12,053 bases of DNA from an uncultured Porphyromonas sp. GTDB taxonomy: Bacteria > Bacteroidota > Bacteroidia > Bacteroidales > Porphyromonadaceae. The stretch is taken from positions 1 through 12,053 of the forward strand of contig CAMPUN010000009.1 in assembly GCA_946997275.1 (NCBI GenBank). The letters run 5' to 3'. This document shows, one piece after another, positions 1 to 7,439 of the stretch. The notes below the pieces were generated by a model. The model did no database searches. It was not told the origin of the DNA and saw only the letters and a program-made list of their open reading frames with translations. How positions within the stretch are numbered: position 1 is the first letter of the stretch; each line of letters begins with the position of its first letter. Both the position numbers and the translations under genes were made by a program.

Positions 1-1232
1 TTGCGATCTTCTTTATCGTCATCTACATCAGTATGAGTTCGCTCAGTGACGAGCGCGTCGCCGTCATTGACGAGACGGGACTATATAGCGATGTACTAGT
101 CGATGACGAATACTACACCTTCATCCCAAGCTCCGAGCCGCTTGAGGCTTATACCGACAAGGCGAAGCTCGAGGAGGAGGGGCTCTCAGCGGTCCTCTAT
201 ATAAAAGACACGCTGCTGAATAATCCCAACGGCTGGAGTCTTTACTCTTACAAGAAGCTTCCCAGTGGTATCGTTAACTACATCGAAGATGCTTTTACCG
301 AGCGACTCAAGGAGCAGCGCATCGCTCAGTACGATATAGAGGGACTGCCCGAGATCATCGAAGATGTAGAGACCACCATCTCCGTACCCACCTATCAGTG
401 GGATGCCAAGGGCGAGGAGGCTAAGTCTAGTGGCTCGCTAGCTGGTATCATCGGTATGATTCTCTCTGTGATCATCCTCAGCTTCATGTCCAACTATGCG
501 GGGCAGGTGATGAGTAGCGTCTTAGAGGAAAAGAAGAACCGCATCATAGAGGTCATCGTCAGCACCGTACGACCTATCGATATGATGATCTCAAAGATTA
601 TTGGTGCGTTCCTCGTTGGACTGACACAGGTCGCTATATGGCTGGTCTTCGGAGGGATTATCTTTGTCGTCGGCTCACTGGTAGCCGTCGGTGGCGTCTA
701 CGACCTCTCGGCACTCTCGCAACTAGACCCCTCACAGATGGGTGGACTCGCGGGCGGTATGAGTATGGACTCCGTCACCGAGATGCAGTCTAGTCTAGAG
801 GTGCTACAGAGTATCAACTTCGTACAGCTCCTCGTCATGCTCCTCGTTTACTTCATCGGGGGCTACCTCCTCTACGCTTCGCTCTTTGCAGCGATCGGGT
901 CGAGCGTCTCGAGCGACGAAGATGCCAGCCAGTTTATGATGCCGTTTGTCCTCGTCATGATGCTCGGCTTCTACATCGCTATGGGTAGCATGGACAATCC
1001 TGATGGCACGATGGCCTTCTGGGGCAGTATCGTCCCCTTCTCGTCGCCCTTCGTGATGATGGTTCGACTACCCTATGGGGTCGCCATGTGGGAGCTCATC
1101 CTCAGCATCGTGCTCCTCTACCTCACCGCTTTTGGGATCGTCTGGCTAGCCGCACGTATCTACCGTGTCGGCATCCTCTTCACGGGTAAGAAACCCTCCC
1201 TGCGCGACCTCTGGAGCTGGATACGTATCTAG
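1..1232 (+). CDS. ABC-2 type transporter permease, NatB-like (5'-truncated)
   Basis: This is the membrane permease half of an ABC exporter of the ABC-2/NatB type; its ATPase would be expected upstream, outside the window. The reading frame is open to the window edge: the codons before the first visible ATG (position 33) encode AIFFIVIYIS, the end of a first transmembrane helix, so position 33 is not the true start. Counting from that Met, residues 1-130 are a hydrophilic extracytoplasmic domain. Hydrophobic helices follow at about 135-158, 183-222 (one or two), 263-292, 300-320, 329-347 and 353-380. The segment EEKKNRIIEVIVSTVRP (165-181) matches the cytoplasmic motif of NatB permeases (EEK-x-R-x-x-EV-x-x-S). 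The stop is TAG at 1230-1232. The substrate cannot be told; sodium or drug efflux in NatAB is only a family precedent. The gene is followed by its own terminator and converges on the minus-strand operon. Confidence 0.9.
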   Translation, partial: AIFFIVIYISMSSLSDERVAVIDETGLYSDVLVDDEYYTFIPSSEPLEAYTDKAKLEEEGLSAVLYIKDTLLNNPNGWSLYSYKKLPSGIVNYIEDAFTERLKEQRIAQYDIEGLPEIIEDVETTISVPTYQWDAKGEEAKSSGSLAGIIGMILSVIILSFMSNYAGQVMSSVLEEKKNRIIEVIVSTVRPIDMMISKIIGAFLVGLTQVAIWLVFGGIIFVVGSLVAVGGVYDLSALSQLDPSQMGGLAGGMSMDSVTEMQSSLEVLQSINFVQLLVMLLVYFIGGYLLYASLFAAIGSSVSSDEDASQFMMPFVLVMMLGFYIAMGSMDNPDGTMAFWGSIVPFSSPFVMMVRLPYGVAMWELILSIVLLYLTAFGIVWLAARIYRVGILFTGKKPSLRDLWSWIRI

Positions 1233-1274
1233 TAGCTAGTATGTAGCGAAAGCCACCCCGCAACATATCGCATC

Positions 1275-1311
1275 AGCACCCTCACCGCTCAGCAGGTGGG
1301 GGTGCTTTTTT
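1275..1311 (+). terminator. Intrinsic terminator of the ABC permease gene
   Basis: The arms AGCACCCTCACC (1275-1286) and GGTGGGGGTGCT (1295-1306) pair over 12 bp with a single G-U wobble around an 8-nt loop. Six T's follow at once (1306-1311). It sits 43 nt after the permease stop, which is the normal arrangement for a Rho-independent terminator. Confidence 0.92.
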
Positions 1312-1384
1312 CTGGGAAGCCTTGCCGGCCAAGCGCATCCCCCACGGAGGAATTGCCCAATAGCTCGCTGGGAAACGAGAATTT

Positions 1385-1464
1385 CTTCGGAAGAACCAAA
1401 TCAAACTTCGGAAGAATGAAATGAAAGTTCGGAAGAATGAAATCTCAAGTCCGAAGAATTTCAG
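1385..1464 (+). repeat. 21-bp tandem repeat array, plus orientation
   Basis: Three near-identical units start at 1385, 1406 and 1427, with a partial fourth at 1449. The core is (C/G)TTCGGAAGAATGAAAT, period 21 (22 for the third unit). Each full unit begins with CTTCGGAAG or GTTCGGAAG; CTTC-G-GAAG is a small odd-centred palindrome. The array lies between two convergent genes, past the permease terminator. The same unit occurs in the opposite orientation at 11031-11087. No coding role is likely. Its function is unknown; it resembles dispersed intergenic repeats. Confidence 0.8.
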
Positions 1465-1470
1465 ATTCCC

Positions 1471-1532
1471 TCCCTAGGGATCGGAGAGTTCCTCCCTTGG
1501 AACTGAAAAGTTCCAAGAAGGGAATTATTTTT
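1471..1532. other. Cluster of inverted repeats with overlapping alternative hairpins
   Basis: TCCCTAGGGA (1471-1480) is a perfect 10-bp palindrome. AGTTCC (1487-1492), GGAACT (1499-1504) and AGTTCC (1509-1514) are three interleaved arms, so the middle one can pair with either neighbour. The downstream hairpin is stronger: CTTGGAACT, loop GAAA, AGTTCCAAG (1496-1517). It is followed on the plus strand by TTATTTTT (1525-1532). This could be a second, backup terminator for plus-strand read-through before it becomes antisense to the gene ending at 1581. On the minus strand there is no T-run after the stem, so it is not a canonical intrinsic terminator for the operon, though it could still cap that transcript's 3' end. 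Confidence 0.5.
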
Positions 1533-1580
1533 GGGACTCGTATCCGACACAAAAACAGCGCGATACGACAGCGGTAAATC

Positions 1581-3995
1581 TCAATGGACGATGATGCTGA
1601 CGAGGGGATAGGCGCGCTTGCGGTCGGGATGGCGGAGCTCCACGAGGAGGATGGCGCGCGTAGCGTAGGTCACGGGCAAGAGCTCCGCCAGGCTCTGTCG
1701 CTCTACGATGGCTCGGCAAAGGGTCTCCGTGCTGGCGTTGTCATACTGAGCGAGCGGATAGCCCGCCACGGCGTATAGCGTTGCTGTGCAGGTGGTCTCA
1801 CCGTCTGAGATCTCCTGCAGCACCAGTCGGGCGAGCTGTGGTAGCGATAAGAGCGTGCGTTGCTTCGGCAGGTCGAGGCTTTCGCCAGAAGCTGAGAAGC
1901 GCCCGTAGACACTGTTTTGCCGACCAGGCGTCCCGTAGTTAGCCCACGCCTCGGCAGCCGTCCAGTTGCTCAAGTCTTGCGGTTGCTTGTCAGGGATGAT
2001 GCGTTCCTGGGCCACGCCTTTGACCTTTTGCAGAGCTTTGGGGAAGGTCTTGATATCGTAGTAAACCTCCTCGACGATGCTATCGTTTGCCAACTGAACG
2101 AGCCGTATAGCGCACTCGCTATCAGGGAGCTGAGGCATCTCGGGGAAGAGAAGCAGGCTGTCAGGCTGTGCATAGTAAAGCCGCTCCAGCGGGTGCGTGC
2201 TCGGGGTAAGCGCCAAATAGCCACGCGGGGGGATGCCACCCGTGGGGTGTGGCGGGAGCGGATAGACCTTGGAGGGGTGACCGGAGCGTGCGATGACCAG
2301 TCCGAGGTGGTCAGTATTGACCGTTGTGTCGTGGGGGTTGTAGAGCTCGATGTACTCGGAGCCGTCGACCGTAGGACGAGCCATAATCTCGGTAATGTAG
2401 AGCGGCAGCAGAGCGCTGGCGTGGGTCGTGTCACTAGGCGAACCGCCCGAGGGGCGAATGCTATTGCGCTGGCCAGGCGTAGCGTAGTGTGCCGACTGGG
2501 TGGCAGCGCCCCAAAACTCTTGGCGCTTATCGCCCGTAGGTGAGATGTATCGCTCGAGGGCTACGCCACGCTGACTGCGTAGTTTACCCAGGAGGGCTGG
2601 ATCATAGCGAAAGGTCTCCACGACCGTCGAGTCGGCATGGCGGAGCAGCTCAATGGTGAAGCCATTATTGGCAAGCTGTGGCAAGCTCGCACTCTGAGTC
2701 AGGCTATCGCGCGACGCCTCATAGAAAGCGGTGATCCCCTCTACCGAAGTGGTGAAGGCGTGGTACCCGCCCGCTGGAATCTGGCAGGAGCGACTACTCA
2801 GCGGATACCAAGTGGACACCTTGCCCTGTCGCCATACACCGACCGAGTAGCCACTAGCGTCGAGCGTTTGACCAGTGGGGTTGTGCAACTCGATATACTC
2901 AGAGGCGCCCGAGAGCGGGTTTGCCATAAACTCGCTAAAGGTGAGTGCCAATGGGTCTCTCGGAGGGTTTGGCTGGTCATACTCGACGGCTATCCTGTAG
3001 ATCGCATTCTCCACCTTGAGGCCGCTGGCAGTGCGTACGCCTCGGAGGGAGACCGCATACTCACCCTCAAGTATCGCCACCTCACTCCTTATATAGATGC
3101 TCTTGCCCTCAACAGAAGTGGCGAGCTGGCCCCACGAAGGCGCCACGGCAATGGTCGCCGTAGAGAGGTCGGCCGGTTCGGCGCAAAGCACTTCGACCGT
3201 ATGCGGGTCTCTCTGGTCAAACGACTTGTAGAAGTCTTTCGCTGGTACCACGTTGCGCTCGCCGAGTAGCTCATCAGGCGAGACCAATGCAGGGTAAATG
3301 TCTAGGAACTCCAGCGAACTGTGCTGCGCCCGGGACTTGCTATACTCGCAAGCGAAGAAGAGCGAGTATCGTTTGTAGTGGCTAGCTAAAGGCTTCGTGC
3401 TACCAGCGCTTCCCACAGACTTATAGAGGTCACTGTCTCGATGCCTGACCCACAGGGACCAGCGCGCTTCAGCTGTCGGGTCGTACTGCAGGACAAAGTC
3501 GACCACCCCACCCTCTTGGCGCATCTCCTCAAAGTAGTTGTAGGTCAAGAGCTCGTGGGTCGAGAGCGTCTTCACCTGACCACTCTCTTGTAGCGCAAGA
3601 CGGCTCTCAGCGAGACGCAAGCATTGGTTGTCTTCCATCTTGAGCACCACATAGTTGAAGGTGCCGTCACCTAGAGGCTCGTAGCAGTAGAGCGGGAACT
3701 TCACATTGTTGCTCTTCGTCGGGGTGTAGTCCAGTCGTACCTTGCCATGCCAAGTCATCTGCTTGCTGGTAGGCACGTACGCCTTGATGTAGGCGTAGTT
3801 GGTCGTGCCACTAGCCTTGCTGTCGTTGAGCTGTAGCCCTCTGATGGGATCACAGCGAAACTTGTCGAGCGTTCCTTGCCACACCGTGGGCGAGAGCGCC
3901 ACGCTATCGGCAAAATGCGCCTGCCACTGCCCCACGACGGACCAACGGCTGAGCAAGCTTAAGAGGAGTACGAACCAGATCCAGCGAAGGCGCAT
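1581..3995 (-). CDS. Secreted protein with two lamin-tail domains
   Basis: This is a predicted exported protein of 804 residues. The N-terminus (MRLRW, then hydrophobic IWFVLLLSLLSRWSVVG) is a Sec signal peptide with likely cleavage before QWQ near residue 23. Residues about 25-235 form a beta-rich, lectin-like region. Two lamin-tail domains follow: about 348-512, opening with FSEFMANPLSGASEYIELHN and ending YATPGQRNS, and about 530-696, opening YITEIMARPTVDGSEYIELY and ending NYGTPGRQNS. The paired E-(F/I)-MA-x-P...SEYIEL(H/Y)NP and TPGxxNS boundaries are the signature of this domain in Bacteroidota surface proteins. The last 95 residues look like a degenerate FlgD-Ig-like beta domain; I see no convincing type IX secretion signal. 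It is the last gene of the minus-strand run, 12 nt after the oligopeptidase stop, with a strong Shine-Dalgarno sequence. Its role is unknown; adhesion or cell-surface binding is inference. Confidence 0.85.
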   Translation of the reverse strand: MRLRWIWFVLLLSLLSRWSVVGQWQAHFADSVALSPTVWQGTLDKFRCDPIRGLQLNDSKASGTTNYAYIKAYVPTSKQMTWHGKVRLDYTPTKSNNVKFPLYCYEPLGDGTFNYVVLKMEDNQCLRLAESRLALQESGQVKTLSTHELLTYNYFEEMRQEGGVVDFVLQYDPTAEARWSLWVRHRDSDLYKSVGSAGSTKPLASHYKRYSLFFACEYSKSRAQHSSLEFLDIYPALVSPDELLGERNVVPAKDFYKSFDQRDPHTVEVLCAEPADLSTATIAVAPSWGQLATSVEGKSIYIRSEVAILEGEYAVSLRGVRTASGLKVENAIYRIAVEYDQPNPPRDPLALTFSEFMANPLSGASEYIELHNPTGQTLDASGYSVGVWRQGKVSTWYPLSSRSCQIPAGGYHAFTTSVEGITAFYEASRDSLTQSASLPQLANNGFTIELLRHADSTVVETFRYDPALLGKLRSQRGVALERYISPTGDKRQEFWGAATQSAHYATPGQRNSIRPSGGSPSDTTHASALLPLYITEIMARPTVDGSEYIELYNPHDTTVNTDHLGLVIARSGHPSKVYPLPPHPTGGIPPRGYLALTPSTHPLERLYYAQPDSLLLFPEMPQLPDSECAIRLVQLANDSIVEEVYYDIKTFPKALQKVKGVAQERIIPDKQPQDLSNWTAAEAWANYGTPGRQNSVYGRFSASGESLDLPKQRTLLSLPQLARLVLQEISDGETTCTATLYAVAGYPLAQYDNASTETLCRAIVERQSLAELLPVTYATRAILLVELRHPDRKRAYPLVSIIVH

Positions 3996-4002
3996 AGCTT
4001 TT

Positions 4003-4009
4003 CTCCTTT
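4003..4009 (-). promoter_or_regulatory. Strong Shine-Dalgarno sequence for the lamin-tail protein
   Basis: On the minus strand the context is TAAAGGAGAAAAGCTATG: the oligopeptidase stop TAA (4010-4008) runs directly into AAGGAG, 7 nt before the ATG at 3995. It fixes the start and suggests coupled re-initiation after the upstream gene. It is the only strong AGGAG-type site I see among the five minus-strand starts; Bacteroidota commonly lack them. Confidence 0.75.
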
Positions 4010-6119
4010 AGTTAGCTGTAATGCCGTCGCGCTTGAGCATCGCAGCGAGCGTAGGCTTGCGCCCTCGGAACCGTACGTAGAGCTCCATCGGGTCAAGCTC
4101 GTCTCCCCGCTCCAAGATCTGATGCCGGAAGTCGGCAGCGACCGTCGGAGAGAAGATACCCTCCTCGCTAAAGCGCTCGAAGGCGTCCGTAGCGAGCATC
4201 TCGCTCCACTTATATCCGTAGTAACCAGCGGCGTAACCTCCCGCAAAGATGTGACTGAAGGCGGTGGCGACGATATGCTTCGGGTGCTCTGGGTCACGCT
4301 CTCTGTCTCGCAGGGTCGTGCCTCGGAGAGTCTCCCGCTCGTAGGTGTAGAGGTCGTCGGGTAGGCTCTCGCCCTCGACTAAGGTGTGGTAAGCCATATC
4401 CAGCTTGCCAAAGATAACCTGTCGGATGGTGCTGTAACCGACGGGGTACTGGGTCGCTTGGATCGCTTTGTTGAGGAGGTTTGCGGGGAGCGGTTCGCCC
4501 GTCTGATAGTGCCTCGAGAGCAGTTCGGTGACCACCTCGGGCTGGAGGAGATAGTTTTCCATAAACTGACTCGGGAGCTCCACAAAGTCACGCTCCACAT
4601 TGGTCCCCGACATGGAGCTGTAGCGCGTCTGCGTGAGCAAGCCGTGGAGTGAGTGTCCGAACTCGTGGAGGAGCGTATGCACCTCCGAGAGCGTGAGCAT
4701 GGCCTCCTGGCCAGCCGTCGGCGGGGTGAAGTTCATCACGAGGAGGATATGGGGGCGCTGCGTGGGCGTCCACTCCCGTAGGTTGTTCATCCAGGCACCG
4801 CTGCGCTTGCCCTTGCGGGGGAAGAAGTCTAGGTAGAGGAGTCCGAGATGCGCTCCGTCACGGTCTAGCACTTGGTAAGGGCGCACGTCGGGATGGTAGA
4901 CGGCGACCTCCTCTGCGGGTGCGAAGGTGATGCCGTAGAGCCGTGTGGCAATGGCGAAGACTCCCGAGATGACCTGCGAGAGCGGGAAGTAGGGACGTAG
5001 CTCCTCCTCCTTGACCCCAAAGGTCTGCTCGCTATGCCGCTCCATATAATAGGAGAGGTCCCACGACTCTAGCTCAAAGCCCGCCTCACGGTCCAGCTCG
5101 TCCAACTCATCAAGAGCGGTCTGTCGGTAATACTTCGTCAGGTCGTCGAGGAGCTGCTCCACCTGCTCGGGAGTGTTGCACATACGATGCTTGAGGCGGT
5201 AGGTCGCATAGTCGGGGTGTCCGAGTAACCGTGCCAGCTCGCCACGAAGCGTAGATATCTGACGAACGATCTGGCGATTGTTCTGCTCGTTGTCACGATT
5301 GCCCACGCTGCCCCGTCCTAGGTACATCTTGTAGCGCAGATCTCTGTCGGCACAATGCTTCATGATGGCGCCCACATGCGGAGCCGAGAGGTCAAAGAGA
5401 TAGCCCTCGCCATGCGCCTCGGAGGCGGTGCGCGCTTTCTCCCGGGCATCGTCTAGTATCTGCTGAGGCAAGCGACGTAGGCGGTCGCTTTCGTCAGCAG
5501 GTACGAAGAGTGTCCAGGACTCCTCGTCGCAAAGTTTGTTTTGCGCAAAGCGTGTGGTCAACTGACTGAGCTGCTCATTGATCTCTCTAAAGCGCTCCCG
5601 CTCGGCACCTACGAGTAGAGCACCGTTATCCGCAAAGCCTTCGTAGCTCTCGGTCAGGAGGCGCAGGTCGATCTCGTCCAGGTGCAGCTCCTTCCGCTGG
5701 TCATAGACAGAGCGAATGCGGGCGAAGAGCGCCTCGTTGAGCAGCGTATCCGTCGACAGCTTGCTGAGCCAGTCCGAGAAGGTCTCCGAGAGTTGCATCA
5801 TCTCGGGACACGAGTAGGCTGAGAGCAGATTGTAAAAGGCTGCCGTGACCGCCTCCAGCGCCTCCCCACTCTCCTCGAAGCGACGAATCGTATTGTCAAA
5901 GGTGGCTGGCTCACGCTGTGCCGTGATTGCATCGATCTCTGCACGATGCAGCATGATCGCCTCCTGCATAGCTGTGCGGAAGGTCCCCATCGTCTGCTCT
6001 ATGGCGGAGGCGGAGGAGAGGTCAAAGAACTGGTCAAAGGGGAAGCTCCCGTACGGAGTCTGAGGAGCGGTAAAGAGGTTACTTAGCAGTGCTGTCGCCT
6101 GAGGCGTGTTTGCGGTCAT
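4008..6119 (-). CDS. M3A zinc oligopeptidase (oligopeptidase A/PrlC- or Dcp-like)
   Basis: A cytosolic zinc metallopeptidase of 703 residues that cleaves short peptides, probably in the last steps of intracellular protein or signal-peptide breakdown. The active site is HEFGH at 485-489 (His485 and His489 bind zinc, Glu486 is the catalytic base), with the third ligand Glu514 in DFVELPSQFMENY, 29 residues after His485 as in the family. The substrate-binding block HIFAGGYAAGYYGYKW (623-638) is intact. The C-terminus FRGRKPTLAAMLKRDGI resembles oligopeptidase A (FRGREP..AML) more than Dcp, so I favour the former; the two cannot be separated with certainty by eye. There is no signal peptide or lipobox, unlike several Bacteroidota M3 relatives that are exported. 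The length is usual for the family. It starts 39 nt after the GH57 stop, with no clear Shine-Dalgarno sequence (CCTTATATA before ATG). Confidence 0.93.
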   Translation of the reverse strand: MTANTPQATALLSNLFTAPQTPYGSFPFDQFFDLSSASAIEQTMGTFRTAMQEAIMLHRAEIDAITAQREPATFDNTIRRFEESGEALEAVTAAFYNLLSAYSCPEMMQLSETFSDWLSKLSTDTLLNEALFARIRSVYDQRKELHLDEIDLRLLTESYEGFADNGALLVGAERERFREINEQLSQLTTRFAQNKLCDEESWTLFVPADESDRLRRLPQQILDDAREKARTASEAHGEGYLFDLSAPHVGAIMKHCADRDLRYKMYLGRGSVGNRDNEQNNRQIVRQISTLRGELARLLGHPDYATYRLKHRMCNTPEQVEQLLDDLTKYYRQTALDELDELDREAGFELESWDLSYYMERHSEQTFGVKEEELRPYFPLSQVISGVFAIATRLYGITFAPAEEVAVYHPDVRPYQVLDRDGAHLGLLYLDFFPRKGKRSGAWMNNLREWTPTQRPHILLVMNFTPPTAGQEAMLTLSEVHTLLHEFGHSLHGLLTQTRYSSMSGTNVERDFVELPSQFMENYLLQPEVVTELLSRHYQTGEPLPANLLNKAIQATQYPVGYSTIRQVIFGKLDMAYHTLVEGESLPDDLYTYERETLRGTTLRDRERDPEHPKHIVATAFSHIFAGGYAAGYYGYKWSEMLATDAFERFSEEGIFSPTVAADFRHQILERGDELDPMELYVRFRGRKPTLAAMLKRDGITAN

Positions 6120-6158
6120 ATATAAGGAGTCAGTCGGGTCGGGTTGGTTTGATTTGGT

Positions 6159-7415
6159 TTACTTAGCCAGCTGATCTTCCAGCTGAGCTATCTTTTTGTT
6201 TTGATTTTCGATCGTCTGCAGGAGCGCGCTGAGCTCTTCATTGCCCATAGAGGTGGGGTACTCGGCAGAGACACGGAGGAGGAAGTCGCTCAGGACGTTC
6301 ATATAGTTGGTAAAAGCGGCATAAGGCGTCTCGTATGGCGAGAAAGCCCCCGGACCGCCCAACTTAGTGGTCATATAGAAGAGGTGATCGGAGCCCTGCA
6401 AGTTGATCCAGTCCTCCAGTAGTCGCTGGTCTCGTGAGAGACGGATGCGCTCGCCCCACTCCTCGAGCTTCTGTATGACACATTGCTGTAGCTCATTGCC
6501 CGTCCATAGCGAGGTGTCTCGCTCTTCGCCCATACGGCTCACCGGATAGGTCGCCTGGATGGTGTCTTGCGGGGTGCAGTGCGTAGCAATCTCTTGGGGC
6601 GTGGTAAAAGTAAAGCCACGCTTATAGCCCTGCTCGGGAAGAGCTCGGAGGAACTCAAAGATGCCCGTCTCACGGCTCCAGACCGATCCGAGCGTCTCCA
6701 GTGGCAGAGAGACCAAAGCATAGTCGCCCTGCTCAGCCTCCAGCGTCGCAAAGAAGCGCTCCGTCGTGTAGGGATAGAGCGGACTATCGTACCGTGCGAA
6801 GTCGTGGGCGATCGCATCGGAGAGCTCTGCGTGACGCATCAGGAGGGACACTCCATCGGTCGTTGCGTTGTACAGGTAGTTAGGACTCTTCCACGCTAGG
6901 AGGTGCTTGGCGCCCTCGGTGACGATTGCTTTGTACCCTTGGCTATGGGCTACCTGTGCGATGCGGTCGCTGTAGATTAGTTCAGGATTGGAGAGCGTCA
7001 CGGGAGAGACCCCAAGGAGCGAACTGATACGGGTACGGTACATGCGCAATTGGTTCGCATACTCCTCCTCATCGTACAGCCCGCAGAGCCCGTGCGAGAT
7101 CGGTTCGCCAAGTATCTCGATGCGCCCACTCTTGACCAGTCGCTTGAGCAGCTGGATCATGTCTGGCGTATGCAGCTCCATCTGCGTCAGCACCGAGCCT
7201 GAGAGCGTGAGAGCAACTCTAAAGTCGGGATGCGCCTCGATCAATTGCTCGATCAGTTCGAGGGCTGGTCTATAGGAGCGGTCTACCACTTGACGCAGTA
7301 TCTCCTCATTGGCAAAGTCGTCGTAATAGTAGTGGTCGCTACCGATATTGAAGAATGGGTAGCTCTTGAGCCTAAACGGTTGGTGTAGGTAGAAGTGAAG
7401 TATAATCTGTATCAT
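6159..7415 (-). CDS. GH57 alpha-amylase-like protein, one catalytic residue replaced
   Basis: A 418-residue glycoside hydrolase family 57 protein, the third gene of a glycogen module. GH57 enzymes fold as an incomplete (beta/alpha)7 barrel plus a helical bundle and act on alpha-1,4-glucans. Visible family motifs are LHFYLHQPFRL (6-16, the HxxxHQP motif), EILGEPISHGL (100-110), LSNPELIYSD (141-150) and QGSDHLFYMTTKLGGPGAFS (340-359). Glu145 in NPELIY fits the catalytic nucleophile. The acid/base motif, usually (M/F)-D-x-E-T-x-G, reads SLPLETLG (236-243), so the expected Asp is Pro238. This places it with the GH57 alpha-amylase-like proteins that lack one or both catalytic residues. Residues 393-418 are a likely coiled coil. 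No signal peptide: cytoplasmic. It lies 24 nt after the glycosyltransferase gene, with no evident Shine-Dalgarno sequence. It may act as a glycogen-binding or partner protein rather than a hydrolase (inference). Confidence 0.9.
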   Translation of the reverse strand: MIQIILHFYLHQPFRLKSYPFFNIGSDHYYYDDFANEEILRQVVDRSYRPALELIEQLIEAHPDFRVALTLSGSVLTQMELHTPDMIQLLKRLVKSGRIEILGEPISHGLCGLYDEEEYANQLRMYRTRISSLLGVSPVTLSNPELIYSDRIAQVAHSQGYKAIVTEGAKHLLAWKSPNYLYNATTDGVSLLMRHAELSDAIAHDFARYDSPLYPYTTERFFATLEAEQGDYALVSLPLETLGSVWSRETGIFEFLRALPEQGYKRGFTFTTPQEIATHCTPQDTIQATYPVSRMGEERDTSLWTGNELQQCVIQKLEEWGERIRLSRDQRLLEDWINLQGSDHLFYMTTKLGGPGAFSPYETPYAAFTNYMNVLSDFLLRVSAEYPTSMGNEELSALLQTIENQNKKIAQLEDQLAK

Positions 7416-7439
7416 AGGAAGGTGGAGAAGTCTAAATGT

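Noticed and set aside
33..35. ATG at 33 as the permease start
   Set aside because: The frame is open to the window edge and the preceding codons encode the end of a hydrophobic helix, so the gene begins upstream.
1385..1464. Possible CRISPR array
   Set aside because: Units are directly adjacent 21-mers with no unique spacers, and no cas gene is present.
1917..3269. Two open frames of about 210 codons on the plus strand (1917-2543 and 2637-3269)
   Set aside because: Both lie antisense within the lamin-tail gene, whose frame has a signal peptide and two recognisable domains. Their translations show no domain, and long antisense frames are expected at this base composition.
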